NCBI GenBank assembly: GCA_033297205.1
Contig: MU859174.1
Location: forward strand, 49,857 to 113,856
Direction: 5' to 3'
Source: Pseudoneurospora amorphoporcata
Lineage: Eukaryota; Ascomycota; Sordariomycetes; Sordariales; Sordariaceae
DNA length: 64,000 bases
Position 1 is the first letter of the stretch. Each line of letters begins with the position of its first letter. Shown here piece by piece: positions 46,868 through 57,932 of this stretch. The position numbers and the translations under genes were made by a program. Below the pieces are notes generated by a model. The model saw only the letters and a program-made list of their open reading frames with translations, was not told the origin of the DNA and searched no databases.

Positions 46868-48856
46868 CTATCTAGATGCATGAGCAGACGGTGCCTGTGA
46901 CATAGGGATACTAGTTGTACTAAGGCTAGTACTAGTTGAAGTAGGGGTACTAGTTATACCGAAAAGAGTAGGAGTTGATTTTAGAGTACTCTTTGTAATA
47001 GACCAAGTTCTCCTTGTGGTAGGGCGAGTACTGGTAGTCCATGAAAGTGTGGTTGTCGAAGTAAGAGTACTCGTTGTGCTAGGGCTAGTAGTCGTATATA
47101 CGTGAGTGCTCGTTGTGCTAGGGCTAGTAGTTGTAGATGCGCGAGTGCTCTTTGTACAAGGGCTAGTAGTCGTATATACGTGAGTGCTCTTTGTACTAGG
47201 GCTAGTAGTCTTGTATGCGTGAGTGCTCGTTGTGCTAGGGCTAGTAGTCGTATATACGTGAGTGCTCGTTGTACTAGGGCTAGTAGTCGTATATACGTGA
47301 GTGCTCTTTGTACAAGGGCTAGTAGTCGTATATACGTGAGTGCTCGTTGTACTAGGGCTAGTAGTCGTATATACGTGAGTGCTCTTTGTACAAGGGCTAG
47401 TAGTCATATATACGTGAGTGCTCGTTGTACTAGGGCTAGTAGTCGTATATACGTGAGTGCTCTTTGTGTAAGGGCTAGTAGTCGTATATACGTGAGTGCT
47501 CGTTGTACTAGGGCTAGTACTTGTCGTAGATGCGCGAGTGCTCTTTGTACAAGGGCTAGTAGTCGTATATACGTGAGTGCTGGTGGTGCCCGGAAGAGTA
47601 ATTGTTGAGGTCGCGGTGCTGGTCTTTCCGGGGCGGGTGCTTGTGGTGCAAGGACGAGTAGCGGTTGATGTCCCAGTGCTTGTTGTTCCTGGGCTTACGG
47701 TAGTTGTTGGCACACGCTTGGTAGAACAGCTGGTGCGGCTAGAAGTCACTGGAGTAGTGGACGCTGAGGTAACGCCTCTAATGGTGGTAGAGAAGGTTGT
47801 CGCCGTTGTCGTCGATGAAAATGGGCAGGGAAGGGTGGTGGTAGTGGCAACAGGCGCGGTTTTGGTGACGGTGCTGGTTGTGCTTGTCGACGTGACCACA
47901 CTCGGCGTCTGGGTGCTGACAGAAGTGCTCGATTTACTACAAGAGGTGGTGGATTTGGTAACAGAGCCGCGTCCTTTGCTAGAAGTGCTCGAGGTGCTAG
48001 TAGAAGTGTTTGATGTGCTAGCGGAAGTCGGGGTGCGAGTACTGCTCGATGTGCCGGAAGTACTCCACTTGCCGGAAGTACTGGATGTGGCCGAAGTGGT
48101 CGATCCGCTAGCAGAAGTAATCGCCGTGGTCTGGGTGACGCTCGCGGTATTACTTGTTGATGAGCGGAGGGTTGGTGCATGAAGAGTGGGAGAGCCAGTT
48201 GGAGTAGTGCCCAGGCTAGGGTCGCGCACGTATGCGTAGCCGACCGTGTTTCCATCGTCAGGAGTAAAAGATGGGAGCTGTTGTATCTGGAGTTAGTCGT
48301 CCAAAGCTTGAATTTGGGCTTCATTAGCAGCAGATATACCACTTACAGCATATTCATGAGTGTAGAGGGCGCACTGGATGCCCTCGAAAGCGCCATTGTT
48401 ACTAACCAAGTAAGCAATGACAAAGTTCTATGGAAAAATCACATTGTCAGCCATGCTTTTCGATTCTCCATCTAGGCTTCCAAAACTTACGCATGAGGCG
48501 TACGATCCATCAGCGACAGGATGTTCCTTGGCATAGTCTGTGGTGGTCTCGCAGTGGGTAGTGCAATGCTCCGGGATGACCGTGTGATTGGCCAACAGAA
48601 AGCGGCTGCCTGTTTGGGTGTAAGCGGACACTCTGCGATGGGTTTGGGGCCAATAGCTCTACTTACCCAAGAAGGGATCCGAGCCATCTGGGTCCAAGGG
48701 AGCACGAAGGGTATGATTCCCAATCGCAACGGGGCCCAAATAGCCCGGGACAGGAATGGGATGATGGGTTAGTGCCCGAAACTCGGAGCCCACCACAGGC
48801 CGAGGCAACAAGAGCCCCAAGACCGCGGTCAAACCGGCCAACAGTTGGCCTCTCAT
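46868..48856 (-). CDS. Secreted Ser/Thr-rich (mucin-like) cell-surface protein with 13-residue repeats
   Basis: Exons 48856-48667, 48609-48491, 48427-48347 and 48286-46868 join in phase; 602 residues. The signal peptide is MRGQLLAGLTAVLGLLLPRPVVGS. A globular N-terminal part (about residues 25-140) carries Cys at CTTHCETTTDYA, GSYASCNFVIAYLV and GIQCALYTHEY, plus N-x-T sequons; I do not recognise the family. The rest is almost entirely Ser/Thr/Pro with regular Lys, Arg and Cys, so dense O-mannosylation and a wall or extracellular location are expected. Residues around 335-500 are tandem 13-residue units. No GPI signal is visible at the end (SAHASR), so it is probably released or bound non-covalently. 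Introns 48610-48666, 48428-48490 and 48287-48346 all have GTAAGT donors. Confidence 0.85.
47102..47580 (-). repeat. 39-bp coding tandem repeats alternating in two versions
   Basis: About twelve 39-bp units encode STHVYTTTSP followed by either STT or CTK. The two versions alternate for much of the array, so the higher-order unit is 78 bp (26 residues). Variant units read STRASTTTSP or STHAYKTTSP. Near identity at DNA level indicates recent unequal exchange or slippage. Confidence 0.9.
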
Positions 48857-51528
48857 TCTGTCGATGTGTTTCTGTCCAAATGCCCTCAGTGAAGCTGATT
48901 TCGATGGTTTGGAAGACGTAGTGAGTGAACGAGATGTGAGATGGGTGAAAAACGGACCAGAAGAGGAGAGGGTACCGTGGTCTTTTATCTGTCCATCCTG
49001 AGCGTGTCAAGACTCTCTGTATGGTATGCCATGTTCAACAAACGCCATCTGCAAGATTGATCGATGTCCAAGCTCGTTGAATGCTGTAAAGCTACGCCTC
49101 TCGAATCCTTCTTGCTGCTTCTTGGAAGATGAAGTGCCTCATTGCAGGAGCATGGCTTCTCGGCGCCGAGGGGACACGAAGATGGCAAGTTGTTATCGAT
49201 ATGATTCTGGAAGCTTTGGTCCGCTGGTATGCAAAGTAACTGCATCAGGCAGGCTGACAGGCTCGTCCCAAAAAGAAATGGCTCAGAGGAACGACAGAGC
49301 CCGGATACCTATGTTGAGTGGCAACGTGCTTCACGACACGTGGAAGTACATCTCGCCAGTGGCCAGTGGCCGCCCCCCATCGCTAAGCAACATGATACCA
49401 ACCGCAATGCCATGAGTGGTTATTTCAGTCAAGCAAGTATATGTGTAGGCGCGTAGCTGATGTTATGGAAACCAGTCGACGGTGGAAAGCATATGCAATG
49501 GTATCCGAGCTGATGAAGCCTCAAGCCAAGACAGCCTCGCTTCACGATACGGAAGCTTCGAGCCACGCACGCCGTCATGGGCGGATGACGAGAGCTCCGA
49601 ATCAAAGCATGGACAAGTTGATGACTTGATGGCTATTGCTCCTTGGCTGATTGGCCGCCCAGGTGGCAGTTCCGGAGTACCTTCTTCCAGCATGCATGTC
49701 TGAGGGTAAAGAAGGGAATGATGAGATTTCAATTTGGAGATGCTGATTTTCAGTCACTGGTAAGGTCACGTCGGATGGCATCCAGACAGTGGCAGCAGAA
49801 GCCACACTATCGCGTGCTTCTTCCTGGTTTCCGTTGTGAGTATGCTGGCCTTGTTGGGCAGTTTGGATCCTTGATCTGTGAGTCCATCCTTGGCGCCGAC
49901 ACCATTGCGACCACGAGCCTCGTTTCAAGAGTCTGCAAAAAGATTTTGGTTGTTTTCGGGACTGTTCATGTAGAGGTCGGGGTAAGGTCCGGTTGAGGCG
50001 GTTCCAGGTTGCAGAGGAACACGTAGGTATACCATGCCCGTAGTGTGTGGATACCAGCTCAGTACGACTCACATGCTGAAGCGAGCAACAAGAGGGAGCA
50101 CCAGCTGGCATGTAGGCTGTCGTCGTTGACGAAGTGACCCTATTGAGGGTCCCAGCTGAGCCGGCCAAGCGGCTCGGAAGTTGAGATTGCCTAGGAAATC
50201 TTGTGAGTCTTCGGATGCAGCAGCAGGGGAGGCCATTGGGGACAGCCGGAGACCAAACCGATACAAGGGCACAGAGACAGAGTCGATGACAGGATCACGA
50301 TCATGTACATGTAGAGAGCCAACATGACAGCTTGAAAGGAGCGCTGCAAAGTGAAGGGGCGAGGTTCTAGGCAGTCGTGAGAGGCGATTGTTGTTGACGT
50401 GACAATGCCTTCGCCAAGATGGTGTACAGTATGCGTAGGTAGTGTACCTAGTCATTGGTACCTTATGAGGGCCTTCAAGTTGTTTGTTGGTGTTGGAGCC
50501 GTAGGAGAGAAGCAGGCAACTGAGCGTGTGTCGCGGCAGTTGGAGACTTGGACCACGACCTGGGTTTCCGGGCACATGAGGCCGCTGCATCACGCCTGCC
50601 AACCTTGCCTTTGGTCTGCGACGGTGCAGAAGTTGGCGCGCTGCGTGCATTCCATGGAAGTTTCATCCAGCAAGAGACATTTGATACACGGATTGCAGTC
50701 GATATGGCTTGGTTAATTAGCCCAGGGGTTCTCGGGTAGCAGCGGGAGAATGTAATAGTACTGCAAGTTCGAAAGTCACTAGCAGGTGCTGCTATATTGT
50801 ACTCCTGCCTCGATATTGGTTACTACCGGCAGCTTTGAAAAGGGGCAGTTGCGATGATTGTACAAGTAAACAAAAAGGCGCACGGACTAAACGGTGGACG
50901 AAATGGAAAAGACCGGCAAGAACGTCCTAAACCTATATAGGCAATTGAGTAGATAGGAAGGTACGTAGGCAGGTAAGGAAGGGGAACAAAGGTGGTCCGG
51001 GCGCTTGATGACATCTGCGCGTAATACAGTACAGGCCCCTGAGACCTCATGAGGACGGGAGATCTCATACCCGGGTGTCACAGTGTCGCTGGACGGGAGT
51101 GGCTGGACAGTCCCGTAGCTAGCGGCATCCACATCCACGGCGGCGAAGTAGGTAGCCTCCGCCGGCAACCCCCCACCTGCCCCGTCCCGCCTTTGGGTCA
51201 GATTCCCGGGTCCCCGCGACTCGATTTGCTTGCTGCGCCTGCCCCAAGTTTCAACTGTCTCCCGTCCCGCCTTCTTTTCACGATTCCGTTACGTGGTGGT
51301 ATTCGAGTTGTTCGTCTACAACCGCCCAACCGTCATTGTTACTATTCCCAAACATCCCAACCCGCAATTCACGGTTTCACTTTCCGGACGCACCTCTTCC
51401 CCAGCAACTTAAGTGGAAACCCTCGATCCGGACTCATACTGCCATCCAGCTGCTATCCATCTTCAGTGTCGTCTTCGAAGCAATCCCGGAAAGCAACTCT
51501 GCTTGGTGCTTCCAGCCAATTGCCCAAG
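48857..51528. other. Long spacer before the SPATA20-like gene
   Basis: About 2.7 kb. Frames on the minus strand at 49602-50650 overlap in different phases and have no recognisable domain or consistent introns. 51050-51528 is the probable 5' leader of the downstream gene and is open in its frame. No gene is supported. Confidence 0.5.
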
Positions 51529-51546
51529 ATGATGTCCGCACAGCTT

Positions 51547-51578
<32 letters not shown>

Positions 51579-54193
51579 AAGGCCGCAACAAGATCAACAA
51601 CAGCAACAGCAACCAAAACAACAGAATCAGCAGCAACCCCAGCCTTCCCAGCAACCGCTGCATCAAAGCCTACCGTCTCGGACCGGTAGTGGTCCCGTGT
51701 CTGCGAATGCTGCGACAGCACCGGGCGCAACGGGATCGCAAGCTCCTCCTGCCACCTCCAACACACAGCAGCCGGCCTCTTTCGGACAGCTTCGGAACTG
51801 TGCCGCCGAAAGTCAGAGTCCCTATGTGCGCCTACATGCTAAAACACCTGTTGCCTGGCAGCTGCTGGGTGCCGATACCTTGAAGCGCGCCCAGGCTGAA
51901 AACAAGCCCATCTTCATGCACATTGGCTTCCTAGCAGATCATCGTATGTTCTTTTCTCTTATCTTGCTGCCTCTTCCACTGTGTTGGCTTCGACTGCGGC
52001 CTTTTGCTTACTGTACTCATAATCCAGACTGTCGTCTTACCACCCAAGATTCCTTCTCCAATCACACCGTTGCCGCCTTCCTGAACTCGTCCTTCATCCC
52101 CGTCATCATTGACCGCGAAGAGCGTCCCGACCTCGACACCATCTACCAGAACTATAGCGAAGCTGTAAATGCTACCGGCGGCTGGCCTCTCAACCTCTTC
52201 CTCACCCCCGATCTCTACCCCATCTTTGGCGGTACCTACTGGCCGGGTCCCGGAACCGAGCACAGCCTTGCTGCTGCCCGTGGAGGTGCCGGCGGCGTTG
52301 GTGGCGGCGCCGCGACCCTCGAGGCTTCCAGTATCAATGGTGGTGGCGAAGAATCCTACAATGATTTCCTTGCCATAGCAAAGAAGATCCACAAGTTCTG
52401 GGTGGAGCAGGAGGAGCGATGCCGTCGTGAGGCGTTTGAGATGCTTCACAAGCTGCAGGACTTTGCGCAGGAGGGCACCTTCAGCGGCACACCTGCTGAG
52501 CCAGTGCCCGTGGTAGCTCCTGTGACAGCATCCGATGTGGAGGCAGGCGCTGATCTGGACTTGGACCAGCTGGATGAGGCTTTGGACAGGATCTTCAAGA
52601 TGTTTGACCCGGTGGACTGCGGCTTCGGAACACCAAAGTTCCCCAACCCGGCCCGGCTCTCGTTCTTGCTTCGGCTAGCGCAGTTCCCCAGAGAGGTGAG
52701 AGACGTGGTCGGCGACAAGGAAGTCGAGAATGCCGCATCCATGGCACGGAGCACCTTGCGTCGCATTCGCGATGGCGGATTGAGGGACCATGTCGGCGCA
52801 GGCTTCATGCGATTCAGCATTACCAGTGACTGGAGCATGCCACACTTTGAAAAGATGGTTGGCGAGAATGCCCTTCTTCTGGGCGTATTCCTCGACGCCT
52901 GGCTTGGTCGCGTCGAAAAGTCTGCCGCCGAGACCCGATTTTCTTTGGAGGACGAATTTGCCGATGTGGTTATCGATCTCGCCGATTACCTCGCAAGCCC
53001 GCTGATTCAGTCCTCGGGGGGCGGCTTTGTCACGAGTGAGGCAGCAGACTCCTTTTATCGCAAGGGCGACCGGCACATGCGTGAAGGCGCCTACTATCTG
53101 TGGACGCGCCGGGAGTTTGACGACGTGGTTGGGCCGGCCGGCTCTGCCGAAGTGGCGGCGGCGTACTGGAACGTTCTCGAGGATGGAAACATTCCCCGCG
53201 ATCAGGACCCCCATGACGAGTTCATCAATCAGAACGTGCTGTGCTCCATCTGGGGTAGAGATATCCACGCGCTGTCAAAACAATTTGGCATTCCTGTGAA
53301 TGATGTGAAAAAAACGATTGCAACGGCACGGGAGAGGCTGAGGGCACGCAGAGAACAGGAGAGGCCCAGGCCTGCGAGAGATGAGAAGGTGGTGGTTGGA
53401 GTTAACGGAATGGTGATCTCGGCGCTTGCGAGAACCGCTGCTGCAGTGTGTGACCTCGAGAAAACAAAGAGCAAGAGGTATTTGGAAGCGGCGCGGCAGG
53501 CCGCAACCTTCATCAAGGAGAACTTGTTGGTACAGGATGGTACACAGAACCGCAAAATACTCAAGAGGTTCTGGTTCAATCAGCCAAGCGACACAAGGGC
53601 GTTTGCGGATGACTATGCATTCTTGATTGAGGGCTTGCTTGACTTGTATGAGGCGACTCTAGAGGGCAAGTGGCTTGTTTGGGCAAAGGAACTGCAAGGT
53701 ACGTACTGAATATTCCTCAACGTTTTTGTCTCCGGACGGTGAGATACTGACATTTATTCCTCCAGACGTGCAAAGCGAACTCTTCTACGACACTCTCTCC
53801 GTCGGCAGCGCTCCCTCTCTCCGCCACTCGTACACAGGCGGCTTTTACTCGACCGAGGAAGCGACTCTCAGCCACACCATCCTTCGCCTCAAGAGCGGCA
53901 TGGATAAGTCCCAACCGTCAACTAACGCCGTCTCCGCCTCGAACCTCTTCCGTCTCGGCACCATTCTTGACGAGAAGCCCTTCATTCGTCAGGCCATCGA
54001 AACTATCAATGCCTTCGAGGCGGAGATTCTGCAGTATCCCTGGCTGTTTGTCAGTCTCTTGGTCGGCGTTGTGACTTTGAGGTTGGGCGTCAGGGAGACA
54101 CGGGTCAAACTCGAGCAGACAGCTTCTCTGAGGCAGTATTGGAAGACGCCCAAGGCTGGGGCGAGCGCTCTTTTGCTTGGGGCGGATTTATAA
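51529..54193 (+). CDS. SPATA20/YyaL-like thioredoxin-fold protein (DUF255)
   Basis: The family joins an N-terminal thioredoxin-like domain to an (alpha/alpha)6-barrel like N-acyl-glucosamine epimerases; the biochemical role is not established. Exons 51529-51943, 52028-53698 and 53766-54193 give 837 residues. The start ATGATG precedes a Gln tract (about 11 Q, then Q-rich to residue 50). The core begins at SPYVRLHAKTPVAW, followed by HIGF, then the motif region. Recognisable blocks: DREERPDLDTIYQNYSEA, TGGWPLNLFLTPDLYPIFGGTYWP, the GFGTPKFPNPARL block, GGLRDHVGAGFMRFS, and HFEKMVGENALLL. The usual CxxC is not kept: where relatives have CHWCHVM the spliced protein reads HHCRLTTQ, so a disulfide redox role is unlikely. 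An upstream in-frame extension to 51049 is open but reads like leader sequence. Intron 1 is 84 nt and stop-free. Confidence 0.88.
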
Positions 54194-55364
54194 GTAAGTG
54201 CGATGGAGTAGAGTGGCCGGCATCAAGGGAAAGAATATCCTTTCCACGGACCCACTCATTCAGATTTTCTCGGAGTTCAGGAAGATTTAATGATCATTTG
54301 GAAATAGTTGCATAGTGAAGCGGATTTCGCAATTTAGAGTTGATACCATTTATTCAACCGTCACGTTGCATATTCATATGTTTAGGTGCATTTTCGCCAT
54401 GGCGAAACTCGGCCGGGCACTCTTGGAGACGCCCAAGTACCTGGGTGAGAACACTGCGCGGACACTCCGCGATAACTCTGCGGTTTGTGTCTTTGATTGA
54501 GCCCAAAACATACTACCTCCTAGACATGACTCCGGGAACAAACCATCATGTCAAGCATTGCTTGGCAATTCCCACCATTTGACTGATCATGTGTTGTCGG
54601 TCGAGTGTTGTGGACAACCTCATCGCCACCAATCCAAGTTGGACATTCTTGTTATAAGAGCATAACCCAGTGGCCATACATCAGCACACGTGATGTCGAT
54701 GAAGCCCCTCTCTCTCGATCCTCGATCAACGGACCGTTAAAATGTTTCTGTGGCGCAAGTCCTCCTTACGTACCTCCCCAGAAATCATCTCGCCGGCCGG
54801 TCAAGACACCAATATGCATATTGGGAAGCAGGAATCAATGAGCGATACTCGACAGCAATGTAAGTCGTCAACAGCACATCTGGATTAATTGTGGCGGCTC
54901 TTTCCCCGCTATCGCCAAGCCCATCTACGATTTGCGAAGGACCTCGTTCCCTACGACCGAGACGACTTTGCCAGCTCCTTCGTTGGCCATGGCTAGGTAC
55001 GTACTTGGGAAGTTACGCTCCTGCGGCCAAAATTCCCTGACGCAGTTGTTGGTCCCTGCTGAGTTTCTGCGAAAGAAGGCGTCAGCTGGAGTAGATGAAC
55101 GGCGGTCATGAACCGAGAAACTACATTTGCTTTAAAGACCTCGGGCCTTGTTTCGAATTCTTCCCCATTACACCGAACAAAATATTTCCGTCGTGAACAT
55201 CAACACATTCATCTATCATTTAATTCTACAGTCTTTTAAAGGTCACCATACTCAACAGCCATCAGTGCCACTGTTTACCAAGAACACGTCCCGACAACCC
55301 CCAGTGTATTCCACAAATCACAGCATACTCTAGCCAACGACCGTCCGGTTTGTTCACCGCCAAG
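54194..55364. other. Spacer before the small hypothetical gene
   Basis: 3' UTR, spacer and promoter. No gene seen. Confidence 0.55.
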
Positions 55365-56130
55365 ATGAAAGAAATCCCTAACTCTGTCGATAAAAAGATC
55401 CGCTCGCTTCGTTTGAAGCTCTCCATTCTGCGCAAGGACGAGTTTCTTTCGACATTGTTTCCTGAGTATGTACCCGATGTGAACTCGGACTGGTTCACAG
55501 CTCCATTCCAACGCTTTGCTTCCTTCGACGCCGCATTCCGCATTGCCCGCATGAATTTGGGCCCGGTTGATAAATGCGATGACTATAAGGATCTAGTTCG
55601 GTTGAAGCTTTTACTCGAGGAGGTGGAATGGGCGATTCAAAAAGTCGAGCAGTGCCACGGCAGGATTGTTCAGGTGAGTGATCCCAATCCCCCTATCACC
55701 TGTTCCATGCCTTACCCTTCCCCGCCTACCGACCTAAACAACCAAAAAGAAAGGTCCCTCTAACTTGGACACTGTTGGCCAGAACCGGACGCGCGGAGAA
55801 ACCCCCGATAGAAACCAATTCACTCAAATCATCCACGAGGTAACCTTTACACACCTCAAAGATCGCATCGACATGTGCTATGATCTGGAGCTTCCCTGGG
55901 CCGATTCCACACGGAATCAGAACGGCACACCCAGCCAGATCGACACGCCCGAGCACAACGGCACCTCCAACCAGAATGGCACATCCAACCAGAACGGCAC
56001 ACCCAATGAGACCGATGTACCCAATCAGCCCGGCAAGGTGGGTTGCAACGACAAGAATCCCGACTCTGTGAAGGATATACTTCCACCTCTCCGACAACAA
56101 GATGGGTCCCAAAGCACAGGTAACAGCTAG
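55365..56130 (+). CDS. Small hypothetical protein with NGT-rich repeat tail
   Basis: Exon 1 55365-55673, intron 55674-55749 (GTGAGT donor, AAAAAG acceptor), exon 2 55750-56130; 229 residues. The acceptor at 55749 is chosen because only it joins the two frames in phase. The first half is charged and helical (KKIRSLRLKLSILRKDEF, then VRLKLLLEEVEWAIQKVEQ). The middle (QIIHEVTFTHLKDRIDMCYDLELPW) looks folded. The second half has repeats of NQNGTS/NGTP in a Pro/Asp setting and is probably disordered. There is no signal peptide, so the N-x-T sequons are probably not glycosylated. I do not recognise the family. Confidence 0.6.
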
Positions 56131-57055
56131 CTTTGATGTTCGATGGGATTGGATTGCGGTAATTTGGAATGCCGGATACATGATGATTTATACAAAAGCG
56201 GAAGAGCGTTGGTACGGGATATTGATTGGATAGAGAGAGACTGCATGTATGGTCCAGAAGCGTTTACAGTGATGGCTCCAGGCAGAGGAAGTATCAGGAA
56301 TACAGTGGGAGCAAGTACATAAACCACACGTACATGTAGGTTTCGAGGCGGTATTATCCTATGTCTGGGCTCGGCAAGGGTTGATGCGAAGAGAAAGGTG
56401 TATGTGGGAGGGTTTTGGAGAATCCATGGACAGAGAGTAGATCACTTAACGGTATCAGGTAGTTACGTGGTCAGCGGAATAATAATGGTTTTTGGTACGG
56501 CGGGTTCATCCCTACTACGATGCTGACTTGTGGTAGACATGCCTGCGAGGTGAAGTGCGCTGTTGCGTAGCCCGACATCTTTTCCAGATAAAATCAGCAT
56601 CCAGAGCCACTCCGAGGCCACATTGCTGACTTATCCGAGGGCTAACACCGGCTTCCACGATGGCAGCCTTCCTAGCTTTGACATTGATGCTTTCCCTTGG
56701 CTGTCGTTTATTCTGGAAGACCAATTGTAAAATATATGGCTGCCATATTGCCATTACATATGCTGCACCAACCCTCCTCCCTGATTGATCAACCTATACT
56801 TCCTGAGAAAAATGTTTTTAATGAAGCTACGATTACAAGATGTACCACAACAGTACCCTGCCAAAAGAATCATCAAGGAGCAGTGTTCATAATCAACAGT
56901 TATAATTTCAACAGCCATCACACACTCCTCAGCACTTACCAACAGTCATACCTCTCACTCAAGCCTCGTTCGGTCCCGACCCGATTATCCAAACAAACGC
57001 CCTTGAGACAAAACCACCGCACCAGCCATTCGGAATCGCCACCATTAGCTTCAAT
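56131..57055. other. Spacer at the edge of the repeat-rich domain
   Basis: No supportable gene. Composition shifts to AT-rich near 57.2 kb. Confidence 0.5.
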
Positions 57056-57175
57056 ATGAGCATGAGAGAGTTCATCGATGAATACCTCGAAAGATTTACC
57101 CTGTCGGGAGACATGGACCTGGTCGACATCCTAGAGGTAGTCCTTAACGCACTACGTCTCGATTTTAAGAAGTAG
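57056..57175 (+). CDS. Possible 39-codon small ORF
   Basis: ATG at 57056 opens MSMREFIDEYLERFTLSGD and runs to TAG 57173-57175. The peptide is acidic and amphipathic with a heptad-like pattern of Leu/Ile/Val, unlike random sequence. No intron or family match supports it. It is the last gene-like sequence before AT-rich repeats, so it may be the first exon of a gene truncated by them. Confidence 0.3.
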   Translation: MSMREFIDEYLERFTLSGDMDLVDILEVVLNALRLDFKK

Positions 57176-57729
57176 TATGTCAAGAACTATAATTAAGGAT
57201 TTCGAAGATTCTGGCCTTCTCATTGGTCAAATCTAGGTTTTGAGGTAAGTGCAGGTGGTTGCAGGTAGTTGCAGGGCGTGTATGAAAAATAAGGTTTTTT
57301 TGCCGAACGCAAAACGGGGCAGTAGAGCATTTAATACTTCATATCGTTACTGCGACCCGAATACTGCAAAATTCTTAACCAGTTAACTTTCAGCAGAAAC
57401 GAACTGGCTTTTAACTTAAAAAGAGAAAGCCTAGCTACACCCACCCTAAACCTATAGACACCTAGTTTTCCTACAAGTACCCACCTCTCTTAAAGTAGGT
57501 GTTTTCTAAAATTTAACAGCGTTCAATCATATAAATTTCTAAAAACTAATTTAAATAGGTTACCTATAATAAACTAATATATAACTTTTTTACCACTTAA
57601 AAAAGTTCCTACTATTAATCGTTGTTGATATTCCAAGTATGTTGCATAGCTCGGACATTACTATTGCAAATAGTTACAAAACGTCCTCTACTATAGAAAT
57701 TAATTATAATTTATTACAGAGCGAGGCAC
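57176..57729. other. AT-rich, RIP-like degraded sequence
   Basis: 57290-57720 is strongly AT-rich with abundant TpA and few CpA/TpG, as expected after RIP. A short GCAGGTGGTT/GCAGGTAGTT repeat lies at 57251-57278. No frame of note. Confidence 0.55.
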
Positions 57730-57932
57730 TGTTGGAGGTGGGGTAGGATATGCGTTGTTGTGCAAAGGAGAGGAAAGGAAGAGTGTGTGTGGAGGATTAG
57801 CTATATAGGCGAGAGCTCTAGAAGGCCAGTCCGTGCGCGCATATGACCCTGCACGTGACCGTGCCATGACAATGGGCATGGCACATCAAGGGTCGGTGTA
57901 GGGTGGGCATATCATAGGCTAATCCTGTGATA
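57730..57932 (-). repeat. Probable 3' LTR of the gypsy element, with polypurine tract
   Basis: On the minus strand a purine tract GAGGAGGGA (57943-57935) directly precedes TATCACAGG, plausibly TGTCACAGG before a G-to-A change. The segment ends at ...CCTCCAACA (57730). That gives a 203-bp unit of TG...CA type after one presumed mutation. The matching 5' LTR was not located, so the call rests on position and the purine tract. Confidence 0.45.

Noticed and set aside
47102..47580. Regular 39-bp repeats as a possible CRISPR array
   Set aside because: Units are contiguous with no unique spacers, encode protein in frame, and the genome is fungal.
47577..48182. Long plus-strand ORFs (for example 201 codons) across the Ser/Thr-rich gene
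   Set aside because: They are antisense shadows. The repeated composition of the real minus-strand gene keeps other frames open, and the plus-strand products are low-complexity Val/Leu runs without introns or a signal.
49602..50650. Two overlapping minus-strand ORFs of 188 and 193 codons
   Set aside because: They overlap in different frames, are rich in Arg/Ser/Pro/His, and no splice arrangement links them into a recognisable protein.
51049..51528. N-terminal extension of the SPATA20-like protein by 160 codons
   Set aside because: Although open in frame, it has no resemblance to the family, is Pro/Ser/Arg-rich like a leader, and precedes the ATGATG plus Gln tract that looks like the natural start. 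Not fully excluded.
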